Shown here one piece after another: positions 1 through 7,702 of a stretch of DNA of 18,408 nucleotides. The position numbers were made by a program, and so were the translations under genes. Source of the DNA: JBFHRE01 sp036745195 (GTDB lineage: Bacteria; Actinomycetota; Acidimicrobiia; Spongiisociales; ZC4RG35); the NCBI GenBank assembly GCA_036745195.1, contig DAIOGO010000046.1, positions 1-18,408 on the forward strand, given 5' to 3'. The first letter of the stretch is position 1. Every line of letters starts with the position of its first letter. The notes beneath the pieces are model-generated. The model was not told the origin of the DNA. It saw only the letters and a program-made list of their open reading frames with translations, and made no database searches.

Positions 1-69
1 GTGAGCACTGTCCGCAACCACATCGCCCGGGCGATGGGGAAGCTCCGTTCCGTCTTGGAGGTCAACTGA
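1..69 (+). CDS. C-terminal end of a probable RNA polymerase sigma factor (partial)
   Basis: The frame is open from the window edge to a TGA at 67-69 and gives 22 codons ending in a segment that reads STVRNHIARAMGKLR. This looks like the recognition helix of sigma-70 region 4 (a serine/threonine, then TVRNH, then a basic helix ending in KLR). The next gene starts inside the stop codon, and a membrane-anchored protein directly after a sigma gene is typical of an ECF sigma/anti-sigma pair. Only the tail is visible, so subfamily and start cannot be judged. A LuxR-type helix-turn-helix end would look similar and is the main alternative. Confidence 0.5.
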   Translation: MSTVRNHIARAMGKLRSVLEVN

Positions 70-1262
70 TGGACGACATCGAACGACGACTGAAGGCGAT
101 GGGCGACGAGGTCGACCGGCGGGTATCCCCGGTCGAGTTCACAGCCCCCGCCCGCCCCACTCGCCAGACAACGGCAAACCCCTGGTGGGCGGTGGCGGTC
201 GGCGCCGGCCTGCTGGCGCTGTTCGTGCCGCTCGCCCTCCGGGAACAGGCGCCGGACCCGCTCTCGACCACGCCTGGACCGCCCGTCACCGCCAACCCGA
301 GTGGGACGCTCGGGGAGATGGCGGGCTGCCCCAACTTCACCGACGTAGTCGAGACCGGCCCCGACCCGACCATCACCGGCGAGGACGACCCGTTGCTGCT
401 CACCCAGCAGCGGCTGGCGGGGGACGCCGAGAAGGCCCAGACCTACGCCCTCCAGCACCCCGACACGTTCGGATCGATGCGCTTCGAGAACAGTCCGTGG
501 GTCAGGCTGGTGATCGGCTTCACCGACGAACTGGCCGAGCACTGCGCCGCCCTGCGCCGGCTCCTCGAGTATCCCGACGAGTTCCAGCTCATCCGTTCGG
601 AAGTCACCGAGGCCCGCCTCCTCGAAATCCAGCAGGAAGTGAATGTGGCCGCCGGAGAGTTCCTCGTCTCGTCCGGCGTCGGAGCGGGACCACCGGTTTC
701 CCTCGCTCTACGGGCGGATGGCGAGGAGGTGGCGGCGGAACTGTTGGAGCAGTATGGAGACCTGGTCACGATCACCGTTGGTCTGCTGCCCTACCCGGAT
801 CTACTGCAGCCGGGAACGGTGTCTTGTGGGGCGATGATCCCCCCGCCTCCCTCGCAACCCACCCGGCTGGTGGCAGAGATGCTGCCAATCGAGGCCCCGA
901 TACCGTCGGGTGCGGACTTCAAAACGATCGTCCGGGTCACCAACACGGGTCAAGAAACAATCACGTTCGAGTCCGGGCAACCGCTGGTCGGGTTCGTGTT
1001 CCACCCCGGTCAAACGACCCCGATCGCCGTGTACGCGGGCGACATCTCCGGCACCGGGGTGGGAGCCGAACTCGCTCCCGGGGACTTCCTCGACATCGCG
1101 GTGCTGGTGGGGACCGCCTCGTGCGACCCGGCGCTCGGCTATCGCCTCCCACCCGGACGGTACGAGGTCCGAACGCCGGTCGACCAGTACGAGTACCCGG
1201 GCGGCGAATTCGAGCAACACGCCATCCTCAGCTCCCCGACACCGCTCGTCATCACGCCCTGA
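69..1262 (+). CDS. Membrane-anchored protein with large extracytoplasmic part, possible anti-sigma partner
   Basis: The product has 397 residues. I do not recognise the family. A charged 38-residue N-terminus is followed by one hydrophobic segment at about 39-57, then a proline/threonine-rich linker to about 80 and a long outer portion. Residues about 265-395 alternate hydrophobic and polar positions with VTNTG and PPGRYEVR turns, which suggests an Ig-like beta-sandwich. Four cysteines (87, 159, 253, 352) could form disulfides outside the cell. The ATG at 69 overlaps the preceding stop (TGATG) and has a GGAGG at 57-61 seven bases upstream, so start and coupling are well supported. Position behind a probable sigma factor and the short cytoplasmic N-terminus suggest an anti-sigma or sensor role. 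This is inferred from context; no zinc-binding HxxxCxxC anti-sigma motif is present. Confidence 0.75.
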   Translation: MDDIERRLKAMGDEVDRRVSPVEFTAPARPTRQTTANPWWAVAVGAGLLALFVPLALREQAPDPLSTTPGPPVTANPSGTLGEMAGCPNFTDVVETGPDPTITGEDDPLLLTQQRLAGDAEKAQTYALQHPDTFGSMRFENSPWVRLVIGFTDELAEHCAALRRLLEYPDEFQLIRSEVTEARLLEIQQEVNVAAGEFLVSSGVGAGPPVSLALRADGEEVAAELLEQYGDLVTITVGLLPYPDLLQPGTVSCGAMIPPPPSQPTRLVAEMLPIEAPIPSGADFKTIVRVTNTGQETITFESGQPLVGFVFHPGQTTPIAVYAGDISGTGVGAELAPGDFLDIAVLVGTASCDPALGYRLPPGRYEVRTPVDQYEYPGGEFEQHAILSSPTPLVITP

Positions 1263-1287
1263 TGGACGGATCCCGATCGAGCGGGCG

Positions 1288-3744
1288 CTACATCCTGACC
1301 CGTTCCCCGGCCGGGTCGTACATCGGTCGGAGGGAGGCCCGAGCGGGGACCATCTCGGAGGCGACCCGGATCTGATACGAGCCGGAGGTGACGAACTCGG
1401 CGGTCACCCCGTCGGAGTGTTCGACATAACCCAGACCCATCGCACCCCCGAGGGTGTGCCCGTAGTTGCCGGACCGGAGGTAGCCCACCTCGACACCGTC
1501 CCGCACGATCGGCTCCTCACCGTGGAGCAGCGGTTCGGGGTCTTCCAGCAGGAACTGGACCAACCGGCGACGGGGCGGTCCGGCCTCCTTCTCGGCCGCC
1601 AGGGCGTCGCGGCCTACGAACCCGCCCGGCTTGTCGAGGGCGAGGGCGAACCCCAAACCCGCCTCCAACGGCGAGTCGGTGTTCTCGATGTCGAGGCCGT
1701 AGTCGCGGCGACCCGCTTCGGTTCGGGTGCTCTCCAAGGTGACCATCCCGGCATGGACCAGACCGAGGCCCTCCCCTTCCCGGACCAGGGCGTCGTATAC
1801 GCCGGGAGCGAACTCGGAGGGGACGTACAGCTCCCAGCCGAGTTCGCCGACGAAGCTCATCCGAAACGCCCAACCCAGGGCGTACTCCAGATCGATCTGT
1901 TGGGCGGTGAAGTAGGGAAAGGCCTGGTTGGAGAGATCGGCGTCGGTGATCCGGGAGAGCAGGTCACGCGAACGGGGGCCTTGCACGCTGAGCAAGGTCA
2001 GTCCGGAGGTGACATCGGTGACCGACACCCGATCGTCCGGTCTGATCGCCCGCCGCAGCATGGTCTCGACCCGACGGTGGAACCCTTCGGCCACCACCAC
2101 CAGGAAGCGCTCGTCAGCCAGGCGGGTGACGGTGAGGTCGGCCAGGATCTTGCCGGAAGGGCTCATCCACTGGGTGTAGACGCACCTGCCCGGTTCGACC
2201 GCCACGTCGTTCCCGCTCAGATGGTCGAGAAGCCGTTCCGCTCCGGGACCTTCCACCAAGAAGTTGGACATGGAGGACATGTCGTAAAGGGCCACCGCCT
2301 CACGGGTGGCCTGGTGTTCGGCGACGTGATACTCCCACCACGGGTGCCGTCCGTAGCTGTGGGTGAAGTCGACCTCGACATCGGTCGGCCCGAACCAGGC
2401 GGTGTTCTCCCACCCCGACGACTCGGCGAAGCGGGCCCCGGCGGCGGCGAGCCGATCGTGGAGAACCGAACGGCGGGCATTGCGGGCCAGCGCCGGCTGG
2501 GAATGCGGCCAGGAACCGGTCGAGTGGAGCCTCCCCAGCAGCTCGACGGTGCGGGTGGCCCGAAACCGGCGGGTGGTCTGATAGGGATGAACCCGGGCGA
2601 TGTCGACCCCGGTGACATCGACCGAAGGCTCACCCTCGACCATCCAGTCGGCGATGAGCTTGCCGGCTCCGCCCCCGAGGAGGATCCCGAGCGAGTTCAT
2701 CCCTGTCGCCACCCAGAAGTTCTCCACCTCGGGCGACGGTCCCATCAGCAACCCATTGTCGGGGGTGAAACTCTCGGGGCCGGTGAACAACTTGCGGACG
2801 CCCACCTCGCCCAGGGCCGGAATCGGCTCCATCGCCTTCTCGAGGAAGGGACCGAGCCGGTCCCAGTCACTCGGGATTTCGCCGAAGGTGAAGTCGCCGG
2901 GGACGTCGCCCAGGCTCCAGGGCGCCCCCACCGGCTCGAACAGGCCGACCATCAGCCCACCGGTCTCCTCCCGGTAGTAGGCGAAACGGTCTGGATCCTC
3001 CAGGAGCGGCATGTCGGGACCAACGCCCTCGATCTGATCGGAGATCAGGTAGGCATGCTCGGCCGCCTGAAGCGGCACCGCCACCCCAGCCATCGCCCCC
3101 ACCTGGCGGGCCCACACCCCGGCGCAGTTGACCACGTGTTCACATTCGATGTCGCCGCGAGCGGTTCGTACCTTCGCCACCCGCCCCCGGTGAAGATCGA
3201 AGCCGGTGACCGGCGTGTCCTCGACGATCTCCACCCCCATCATCCTCGCCCCCTTGGCCAACGACATGGCGCAGTTGGCCGGATCGGCCCGCCCCTCCTC
3301 GGGGGTGTAGAACCCGGCGATGAGCTCGTCGTCTTGGTAGATCGGGAAGAGTTGCCGGACTTCGCTCGGCGAGATCTCGAGGCGTTCGATCCCCACCCGT
3401 TTGAGGAAGTCGGCCTCCCGGCGCAGTTTGTCGACACGGGCCGGGCGGGCACCGGTCTGGATATAACCCACCGGCCGGAAACCGGTGGAGAGGCCTGTCT
3501 CGGCCTCGAGACGTTCGTACAACTGTCGAGTGTAGAGGGCCATCCAGGCCAGGGTCTCGTTGGTCATGCCCCCCGACACGATCTCGCCCGCCGCATGCCA
3601 GGTGCTACCCGAAGTGAGCTTGGCGCGTTCCAGGAGGACAACATCCGACCAGCCGAGGTGAGCGAGGTGGTAGGCGACACTCGCCCCGATCACGCCACCG
3701 CCGACGATCACCACTTGGGCCCGCTCGGGCAACTCACTCGGCAT
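1288..3744 (-). CDS. FAD-dependent dimethylglycine/sarcosine dehydrogenase-type oxidoreductase with fused GcvT domain
   Basis: The product has 818 residues, the usual length for the DMGDH/SDH family, which oxidatively demethylates N-methylated glycines and passes the one-carbon unit to tetrahydrofolate. Residues about 10-40 form the dinucleotide-binding fold (VVIVGGGVIGASVAYHL). STWHAAG at 47-53 contains His50, the position of the covalent histidyl-FAD link in dimethylglycine dehydrogenase. The DAO domain runs to about 370, followed by the FAO_M linker and a GCV_T aminomethyltransferase-like domain from about 430 (YTQWMSPSGKILADLTV region), then the GCV_T C-terminal barrel. The ATG at 3744 has AGGAG about ten bases upstream. 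No other betaine, sarcosine or glycine-cleavage gene lies nearby, so the exact substrate (dimethylglycine, sarcosine or another methylamine) is unresolved. It converges on the preceding gene with 25 bases between the stops. Confidence 0.93.
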   Translation of the reverse strand: MPSELPERAQVVIVGGGVIGASVAYHLAHLGWSDVVLLERAKLTSGSTWHAAGEIVSGGMTNETLAWMALYTRQLYERLEAETGLSTGFRPVGYIQTGARPARVDKLRREADFLKRVGIERLEISPSEVRQLFPIYQDDELIAGFYTPEEGRADPANCAMSLAKGARMMGVEIVEDTPVTGFDLHRGRVAKVRTARGDIECEHVVNCAGVWARQVGAMAGVAVPLQAAEHAYLISDQIEGVGPDMPLLEDPDRFAYYREETGGLMVGLFEPVGAPWSLGDVPGDFTFGEIPSDWDRLGPFLEKAMEPIPALGEVGVRKLFTGPESFTPDNGLLMGPSPEVENFWVATGMNSLGILLGGGAGKLIADWMVEGEPSVDVTGVDIARVHPYQTTRRFRATRTVELLGRLHSTGSWPHSQPALARNARRSVLHDRLAAAGARFAESSGWENTAWFGPTDVEVDFTHSYGRHPWWEYHVAEHQATREAVALYDMSSMSNFLVEGPGAERLLDHLSGNDVAVEPGRCVYTQWMSPSGKILADLTVTRLADERFLVVVAEGFHRRVETMLRRAIRPDDRVSVTDVTSGLTLLSVQGPRSRDLLSRITDADLSNQAFPYFTAQQIDLEYALGWAFRMSFVGELGWELYVPSEFAPGVYDALVREGEGLGLVHAGMVTLESTRTEAGRRDYGLDIENTDSPLEAGLGFALALDKPGGFVGRDALAAEKEAGPPRRRLVQFLLEDPEPLLHGEEPIVRDGVEVGYLRSGNYGHTLGGAMGLGYVEHSDGVTAEFVTSGSYQIRVASEMVPARASLRPMYDPAGERVRM

Positions 3745-4424
3745 GACGTACGGGCTCCTGCGAACGGTTCGGGGCCGGATGATAGAGGGCCGACGCGATT
3801 CGATTCCGCCTCACAGGGGTCACGAGCCCCGCACCTGCCCGTCGGCACCTGATCGGCCGGGTCTGGAGCGCCAGGACCAGCGACCTACGAAGGCACAAAG
3901 CGTGCAGCGTCACGGCCGCGTGGAAGCGGCCTGGATAGCCCTCATGTCCAAGCTCGGGCTCTGGCACCTCGTTGCTGGGCTCAGTTTTCACACCAGGAAG
4001 ATCACAGGTGGAAGCCCAGCGCGTGCCGACGCAAGACCCGGACCTGCCCGCGTGACCACTCAGGACGTTTTGTCCCGGTCATTGAGGATCCCCCCCTCAT
4101 GACAGATCGCGGCAGCCAACAAGGTGATGACGAGGGGTGTCCCGCATTCCGGACTCGTAGTGACCCGGAGGGCCGCAAAGGATGTAGACGTCACCGCGCC
4201 CGTCGGAACATCCAGGACCGTCGTCGCCCTACCACCTGACCAGCCCGACCAGCACACCGTGAGAAGGAATCGCGAAGTTGTCAGAGCACACGCCGTGGTT
4301 GACCAGGCGGATGGTTACCTTCGCTCCGGCCTCTATTCTCGAGTCGAGCCAGCGAGAGAGCGAAGTCCGAGACCTCGACCTCACCGGGCGGTTCGCTTAC
4401 CATCGAGATTGAAACGACACAACG
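3745..4424. other. 680-base stretch without a convincing gene
   Basis: Several open frames cross this region on both strands, but their translations are rich in arginine, proline and serine, show no recognisable domain, and lack ribosome sites. Visible structure includes a 6-bp hairpin at 3914-3931 (GGCCGC/GCGGCC), an imperfect inverted repeat at 4079-4102 around a run of C, and the upstream region of the divergent dehydrogenase. The composition is less GC-extreme than the core genes. It may be decayed sequence, a long regulatory region or an unrecognised RNA; nothing seen here decides between these. Confidence 0.5.
3779..3784 (-). promoter_or_regulatory. Possible -10 element of the dehydrogenase gene
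   Basis: On the minus strand a TATCAT hexamer (five of six to TATAAT) lies about 35 bases upstream of the ATG at 3744 and ahead of an AGGAG ribosome site. The sequence 17 bases further upstream (GGAATC) is a poor -35. Position is right, but in high-GC DNA a single hexamer is weak evidence. Confidence 0.35.
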
Positions 4425-5234
4425 ATGCCAACCGCCGCAAGCAACGTAGCCAGACAGGTCGGGGGCAGCAGGCCGTTGGAGCTATTAGCCCGCGCCGGGC
4501 TGACAGCCTACGGGCTCATCCACATCCTGGTCGGGTGGTTGGCGCTGCTGATGGCATGGGGTGGATCCGCCGGGGAAAGCTCCGATGTATCCGGAGCGCT
4601 GCGGACCGTGGCTAAACAGCCCTTCGGCAAGATCATGTTGGGGCTGCTCGCGGGGGGCTTGGTGGCATTGGCCCTCTGGCAGGCCAGTGAGTCCATCTGG
4701 GGTTATCGAAACCGAGATGGCGCCAAGCGCAGGCGAATCGCCACTGGGATCAAAGCGGTGGTGTACGCCGCGCTGGGGGTCAGCGCAGGACGGGTCGCAT
4801 TCGGCTCGCGGCCATCAAGCTCGGCGCAACAGCGGGAGGCCACGTCCGGTGTGCTATCGCTGCCTGCCGGACGAGTGATGGTCGTCGCCGCGGGGATGAT
4901 CATCATCGGTGTTGGCCTCGCCCACGTGATCAAGGGCGGGAAGAAGTCCTTCCTTGAGGAGATCGATACCTCGTCGATGTCTCCCCTCGGGCGCCAAGGC
5001 GCGACGCGCCTCGGCCAGATTGGGTATCTCGCCAAAGGGGTGGTCGTGGTCGCGGTGGGGGCCCTGCTCACATACACGACCGTGACCTTCGACCCGCAGA
5101 TGCAGGGCTTGGATGGCGCCCTGCAGACGATCCTGGCGCAGCCATCCGGGAAGTTGCTGCTCACGGTGTTGGCTCTTGGATTCGTAGCCTTTGGCCTGTT
5201 CGCCGTACTCCAGTCGCGCTACCGCCGGATGTAG
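4425..5234 (+). CDS. DUF1206 family integral membrane protein
   Basis: The product has 269 residues with about six transmembrane helices (roughly 25-44, 69-88, 107-124, 150-168, 200-220, 243-263). They arrange as three tandem two-helix repeats beginning near residues 20, 106 and 194. Each starts with a segment like LARAGLTAYGLIHILVGWLA or TRLGQIGYLAKGVVVVAVG, and the first and third also share an ALxT(V/I)xxQPxGK segment (59-69, 232-243). This three-fold pattern is diagnostic of DUF1206, a family widespread in Actinobacteria with no established function. The start is chosen because the first repeat follows directly and in-frame sequence upstream is unlike the family; no clear Shine-Dalgarno precedes the ATG. 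It is flanked by 680 and 227 bases without genes, so it appears to be transcribed alone. Confidence 0.88.
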   Translation: MPTAASNVARQVGGSRPLELLARAGLTAYGLIHILVGWLALLMAWGGSAGESSDVSGALRTVAKQPFGKIMLGLLAGGLVALALWQASESIWGYRNRDGAKRRRIATGIKAVVYAALGVSAGRVAFGSRPSSSAQQREATSGVLSLPAGRVMVVAAGMIIIGVGLAHVIKGGKKSFLEEIDTSSMSPLGRQGATRLGQIGYLAKGVVVVAVGALLTYTTVTFDPQMQGLDGALQTILAQPSGKLLLTVLALGFVAFGLFAVLQSRYRRM

Positions 5235-5453
5235 CCGAACTGCGCGCCCAGCGCTAGTTCACGGCGTAGCACCGGAAATGGACCGCGTCGGTCATTCCTG
5301 GCGCAATGCGACGCCGTTGCGACTTCGCCGATGCAGAATGCTCGCTATCTACGGCGGTCCTCACGTCCGTGCGGCGGTCGAGCTGGGTTTCAGCCCTGGG
5401 CGTTCCATGAGCCACACGATCACCCTCGACACACTGCGGGCGCTTGTGGTAAA

Positions 5454-5469
5454 CCGGTCACATGACCGG
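5454..5469. promoter_or_regulatory. Inverted repeat spanning the start codon of the DUF1003 gene
   Basis: CCGGTCA at 5454-5460 and its exact reverse complement TGACCGG at 5463-5469 are separated by two bases and straddle the ATG at 5462. No Shine-Dalgarno is visible. It could be an operator or a translation-blocking hairpin, or chance; 7-bp arms alone are modest evidence. Confidence 0.3.
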
Positions 5470-5986
5470 AGAGTCGAACAATCCTCCCGCCCCGCAGGAC
5501 CAGAACATATCCGACGTTGGCGCCATGGAGGTGCGCGGTCTGACTGAGCGGTCCCGAGGTGAGCGTATCAGCGATTTCATCTCGGGGTTGGCCAGCACCC
5601 CGGCCTTCGCTCTGGCTCACGTGTTCCTCTTTGCTGGCTGGCTGGTTTCGCAGACAGGGATGGTGTCACTGGTCCCGATCTTCGACCCCTTCCCTTTCAC
5701 ATTCCTGACCCTTGTGGTGTCTCTCGAAGCGATCTTTCTGTCCATCTTCGTCTTGATCAGCCAGAGACGGATGACACGACAGACGGATCTGCTCAGCCAT
5801 CTCGATCTTCAGGTGAACCTACTTGCCGAGCAGGAATCAACCAAGGCACTCGAAATGCTGTACGCAATTGCAGAACACTTGGGGGTTCCCGATCTCCCGT
5901 CTGATCAGGCCCTCGCGGCCGATACGAGTGTCCGTGGCTTGATCGAAGGCATCAGGGAGGGAGAGGATACGGGGCGCCCGACGTAA
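5462..5986 (+). CDS. DUF1003 family membrane protein
   Basis: The product has 174 residues with two transmembrane helices at about 47-66 and 79-100. They are separated by the hallmark FDPFPF (74-79) and followed by SLEAIFLSIFVLISQRRM and the charged DLxVNLLAEQE segment (115-125). This order and the length match DUF1003, an uncharacterised bacterial inner-membrane family. The first 35 residues are polar and poorly conserved, so the true start could be the internal ATG at 5525; the first ATG was kept because it extends the frame naturally and is preceded by an AT-rich TAAACC. The gene stands alone between gene-free stretches of 227 and 127 bases. Confidence 0.88.
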   Translation: MTGESNNPPAPQDQNISDVGAMEVRGLTERSRGERISDFISGLASTPAFALAHVFLFAGWLVSQTGMVSLVPIFDPFPFTFLTLVVSLEAIFLSIFVLISQRRMTRQTDLLSHLDLQVNLLAEQESTKALEMLYAIAEHLGVPDLPSDQALAADTSVRGLIEGIREGEDTGRPT

Positions 5987-6113
5987 CTGGTGTCTTGCCG
6001 GTCGGGCGTCAAGCCCTCTTGGGCCAGTGTCGTTTGGCGCTCTTGTTGTGCGACTGGACGAGTAACTAGGTCGAAGACACCGTCGAAATCCCTGGTCAAG
6101 AGGGGCATTGTGA

Positions 6114-6189
6114 TGGCTCCGGGGGTGAGACTTGAACTCACAACCTACGGATTAACAGTCCGCCGCTCTGCCGATTGAGCTACCCCGGA
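6114..6189 (-). tRNA. tRNA-Asn (anticodon GTT), CCA encoded
   Basis: The reverse strand folds as a complete 76-base cloverleaf. The acceptor arm is TCCGGGG (6183-6189) pairing with CCCCGGA (6118-6124), followed by discriminator G and an encoded CCA (6114-6116). The D arm is AGCTCAATCGGCAGAGC. The anticodon loop CTGTTAA has GTT at 6154-6156, and the T arm is GTGAG-TTCAAGT-CTCAC. The anticodon reads Asn codons AAC/AAU. No other tRNA is visible nearby. Confidence 0.97.
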
Positions 6190-6273
6190 AGGCGCGCCGT
6201 GGTCGACGCAGCCCGGCAGTGTAATACCCCGGGCGACGGTCCCCGACCGTATCGGGCCTGGCAGAATGGGTGG

Positions 6274-6519
6274 ATGCGATTCAGAATCGGACTCCTGCTG
6301 GGGGCGGGCATCGGATACGTGGCCGGAACCCGGGCGGGGCGAGAGCGATACGAGCAACTCAAGCGGGCCGGCGCCAAGGCCCGTCAGCACCCGGCGGTGG
6401 CCCAACTCAACGAGCAGGCCGGGGCCGTCGTCGATCTGGCCCGCAACACCGTGGCCCGGGGTCTCGAGGAGGGCTCGAAGGGCATGCGTCGGATGGCGGA
6501 CCGCCCCACGGGCTCCTGA
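6274..6519 (+). CDS. Small YtxH-like membrane-associated protein
   Basis: The product has 81 residues. A single glycine-rich hydrophobic segment (about 5-18, RIGLLLGAGIGYVAG) is followed directly by the TRAGRERYEQLK motif and an amphipathic, basic/alanine-rich tail with heptad character. This layout is common in small actinobacterial proteins grouped loosely with YtxH, whose function is unknown. The frame is open further upstream, but that part crosses the promoter side of the tRNA gene and is unlike the family, so the internal ATG at 6274 is preferred. It ends 66 bases before the stop of rpoD on the other strand, and a strong hairpin separates them. Confidence 0.72.
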   Translation: MRFRIGLLLGAGIGYVAGTRAGRERYEQLKRAGAKARQHPAVAQLNEQAGAVVDLARNTVARGLEEGSKGMRRMADRPTGS

Positions 6520-6561
6520 CCCTCCCCGGCCAACCGTGGGCTGCTGAACACACCACGTGTA

Positions 6562-6584
6562 GCTGCGAACCCTGGGTTCGCAGC
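6562..6584. terminator. Hairpin between convergent YtxH-like gene and rpoD
   Basis: GCTGCGAACC (6562-6571) and GGTTCGCAGC (6575-6584) are perfect reverse complements with a 3-base CTG loop. The hairpin begins one base after the rpoD stop (6586-6588, minus strand) and 42 bases after the stop on the plus strand. There is no long T run on either side, so it is an atypical intrinsic terminator or an RNA 3'-end stabiliser serving both genes. Confidence 0.65.
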
Positions 6585-6585
6585 A

Positions 6586-7701
<1,116 letters not shown>

Positions 7702-7702
7702 G

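Noticed and set aside
910..3852. A 980-codon open frame on the plus strand antisense to the dehydrogenase gene
   Set aside because: Its translation has no domain and is rich in Gly, Pro, Asp and His. Long antisense frames are expected opposite high-GC coding sequence, and the minus-strand product is a full-length family match.
4060..4257. A 65-codon minus-strand frame as a small gene
   Set aside because: No ribosome site or recognisable family is seen, and the strand context gives no support.
6114..6136. Duplicated tRNA-Asn 3' end marking an integrated element
   Set aside because: I looked for a second copy of the T-arm/CCA end in 3745-6113 and saw none, and there is no integrase, so an integrated element is not supported.
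6175..6273. An upstream start for the YtxH-like gene
   Set aside because: The added 33 residues overlap the tRNA-Asn 5' region and look unlike small YtxH-like proteins, which begin with a short basic residue run and the hydrophobic segment.
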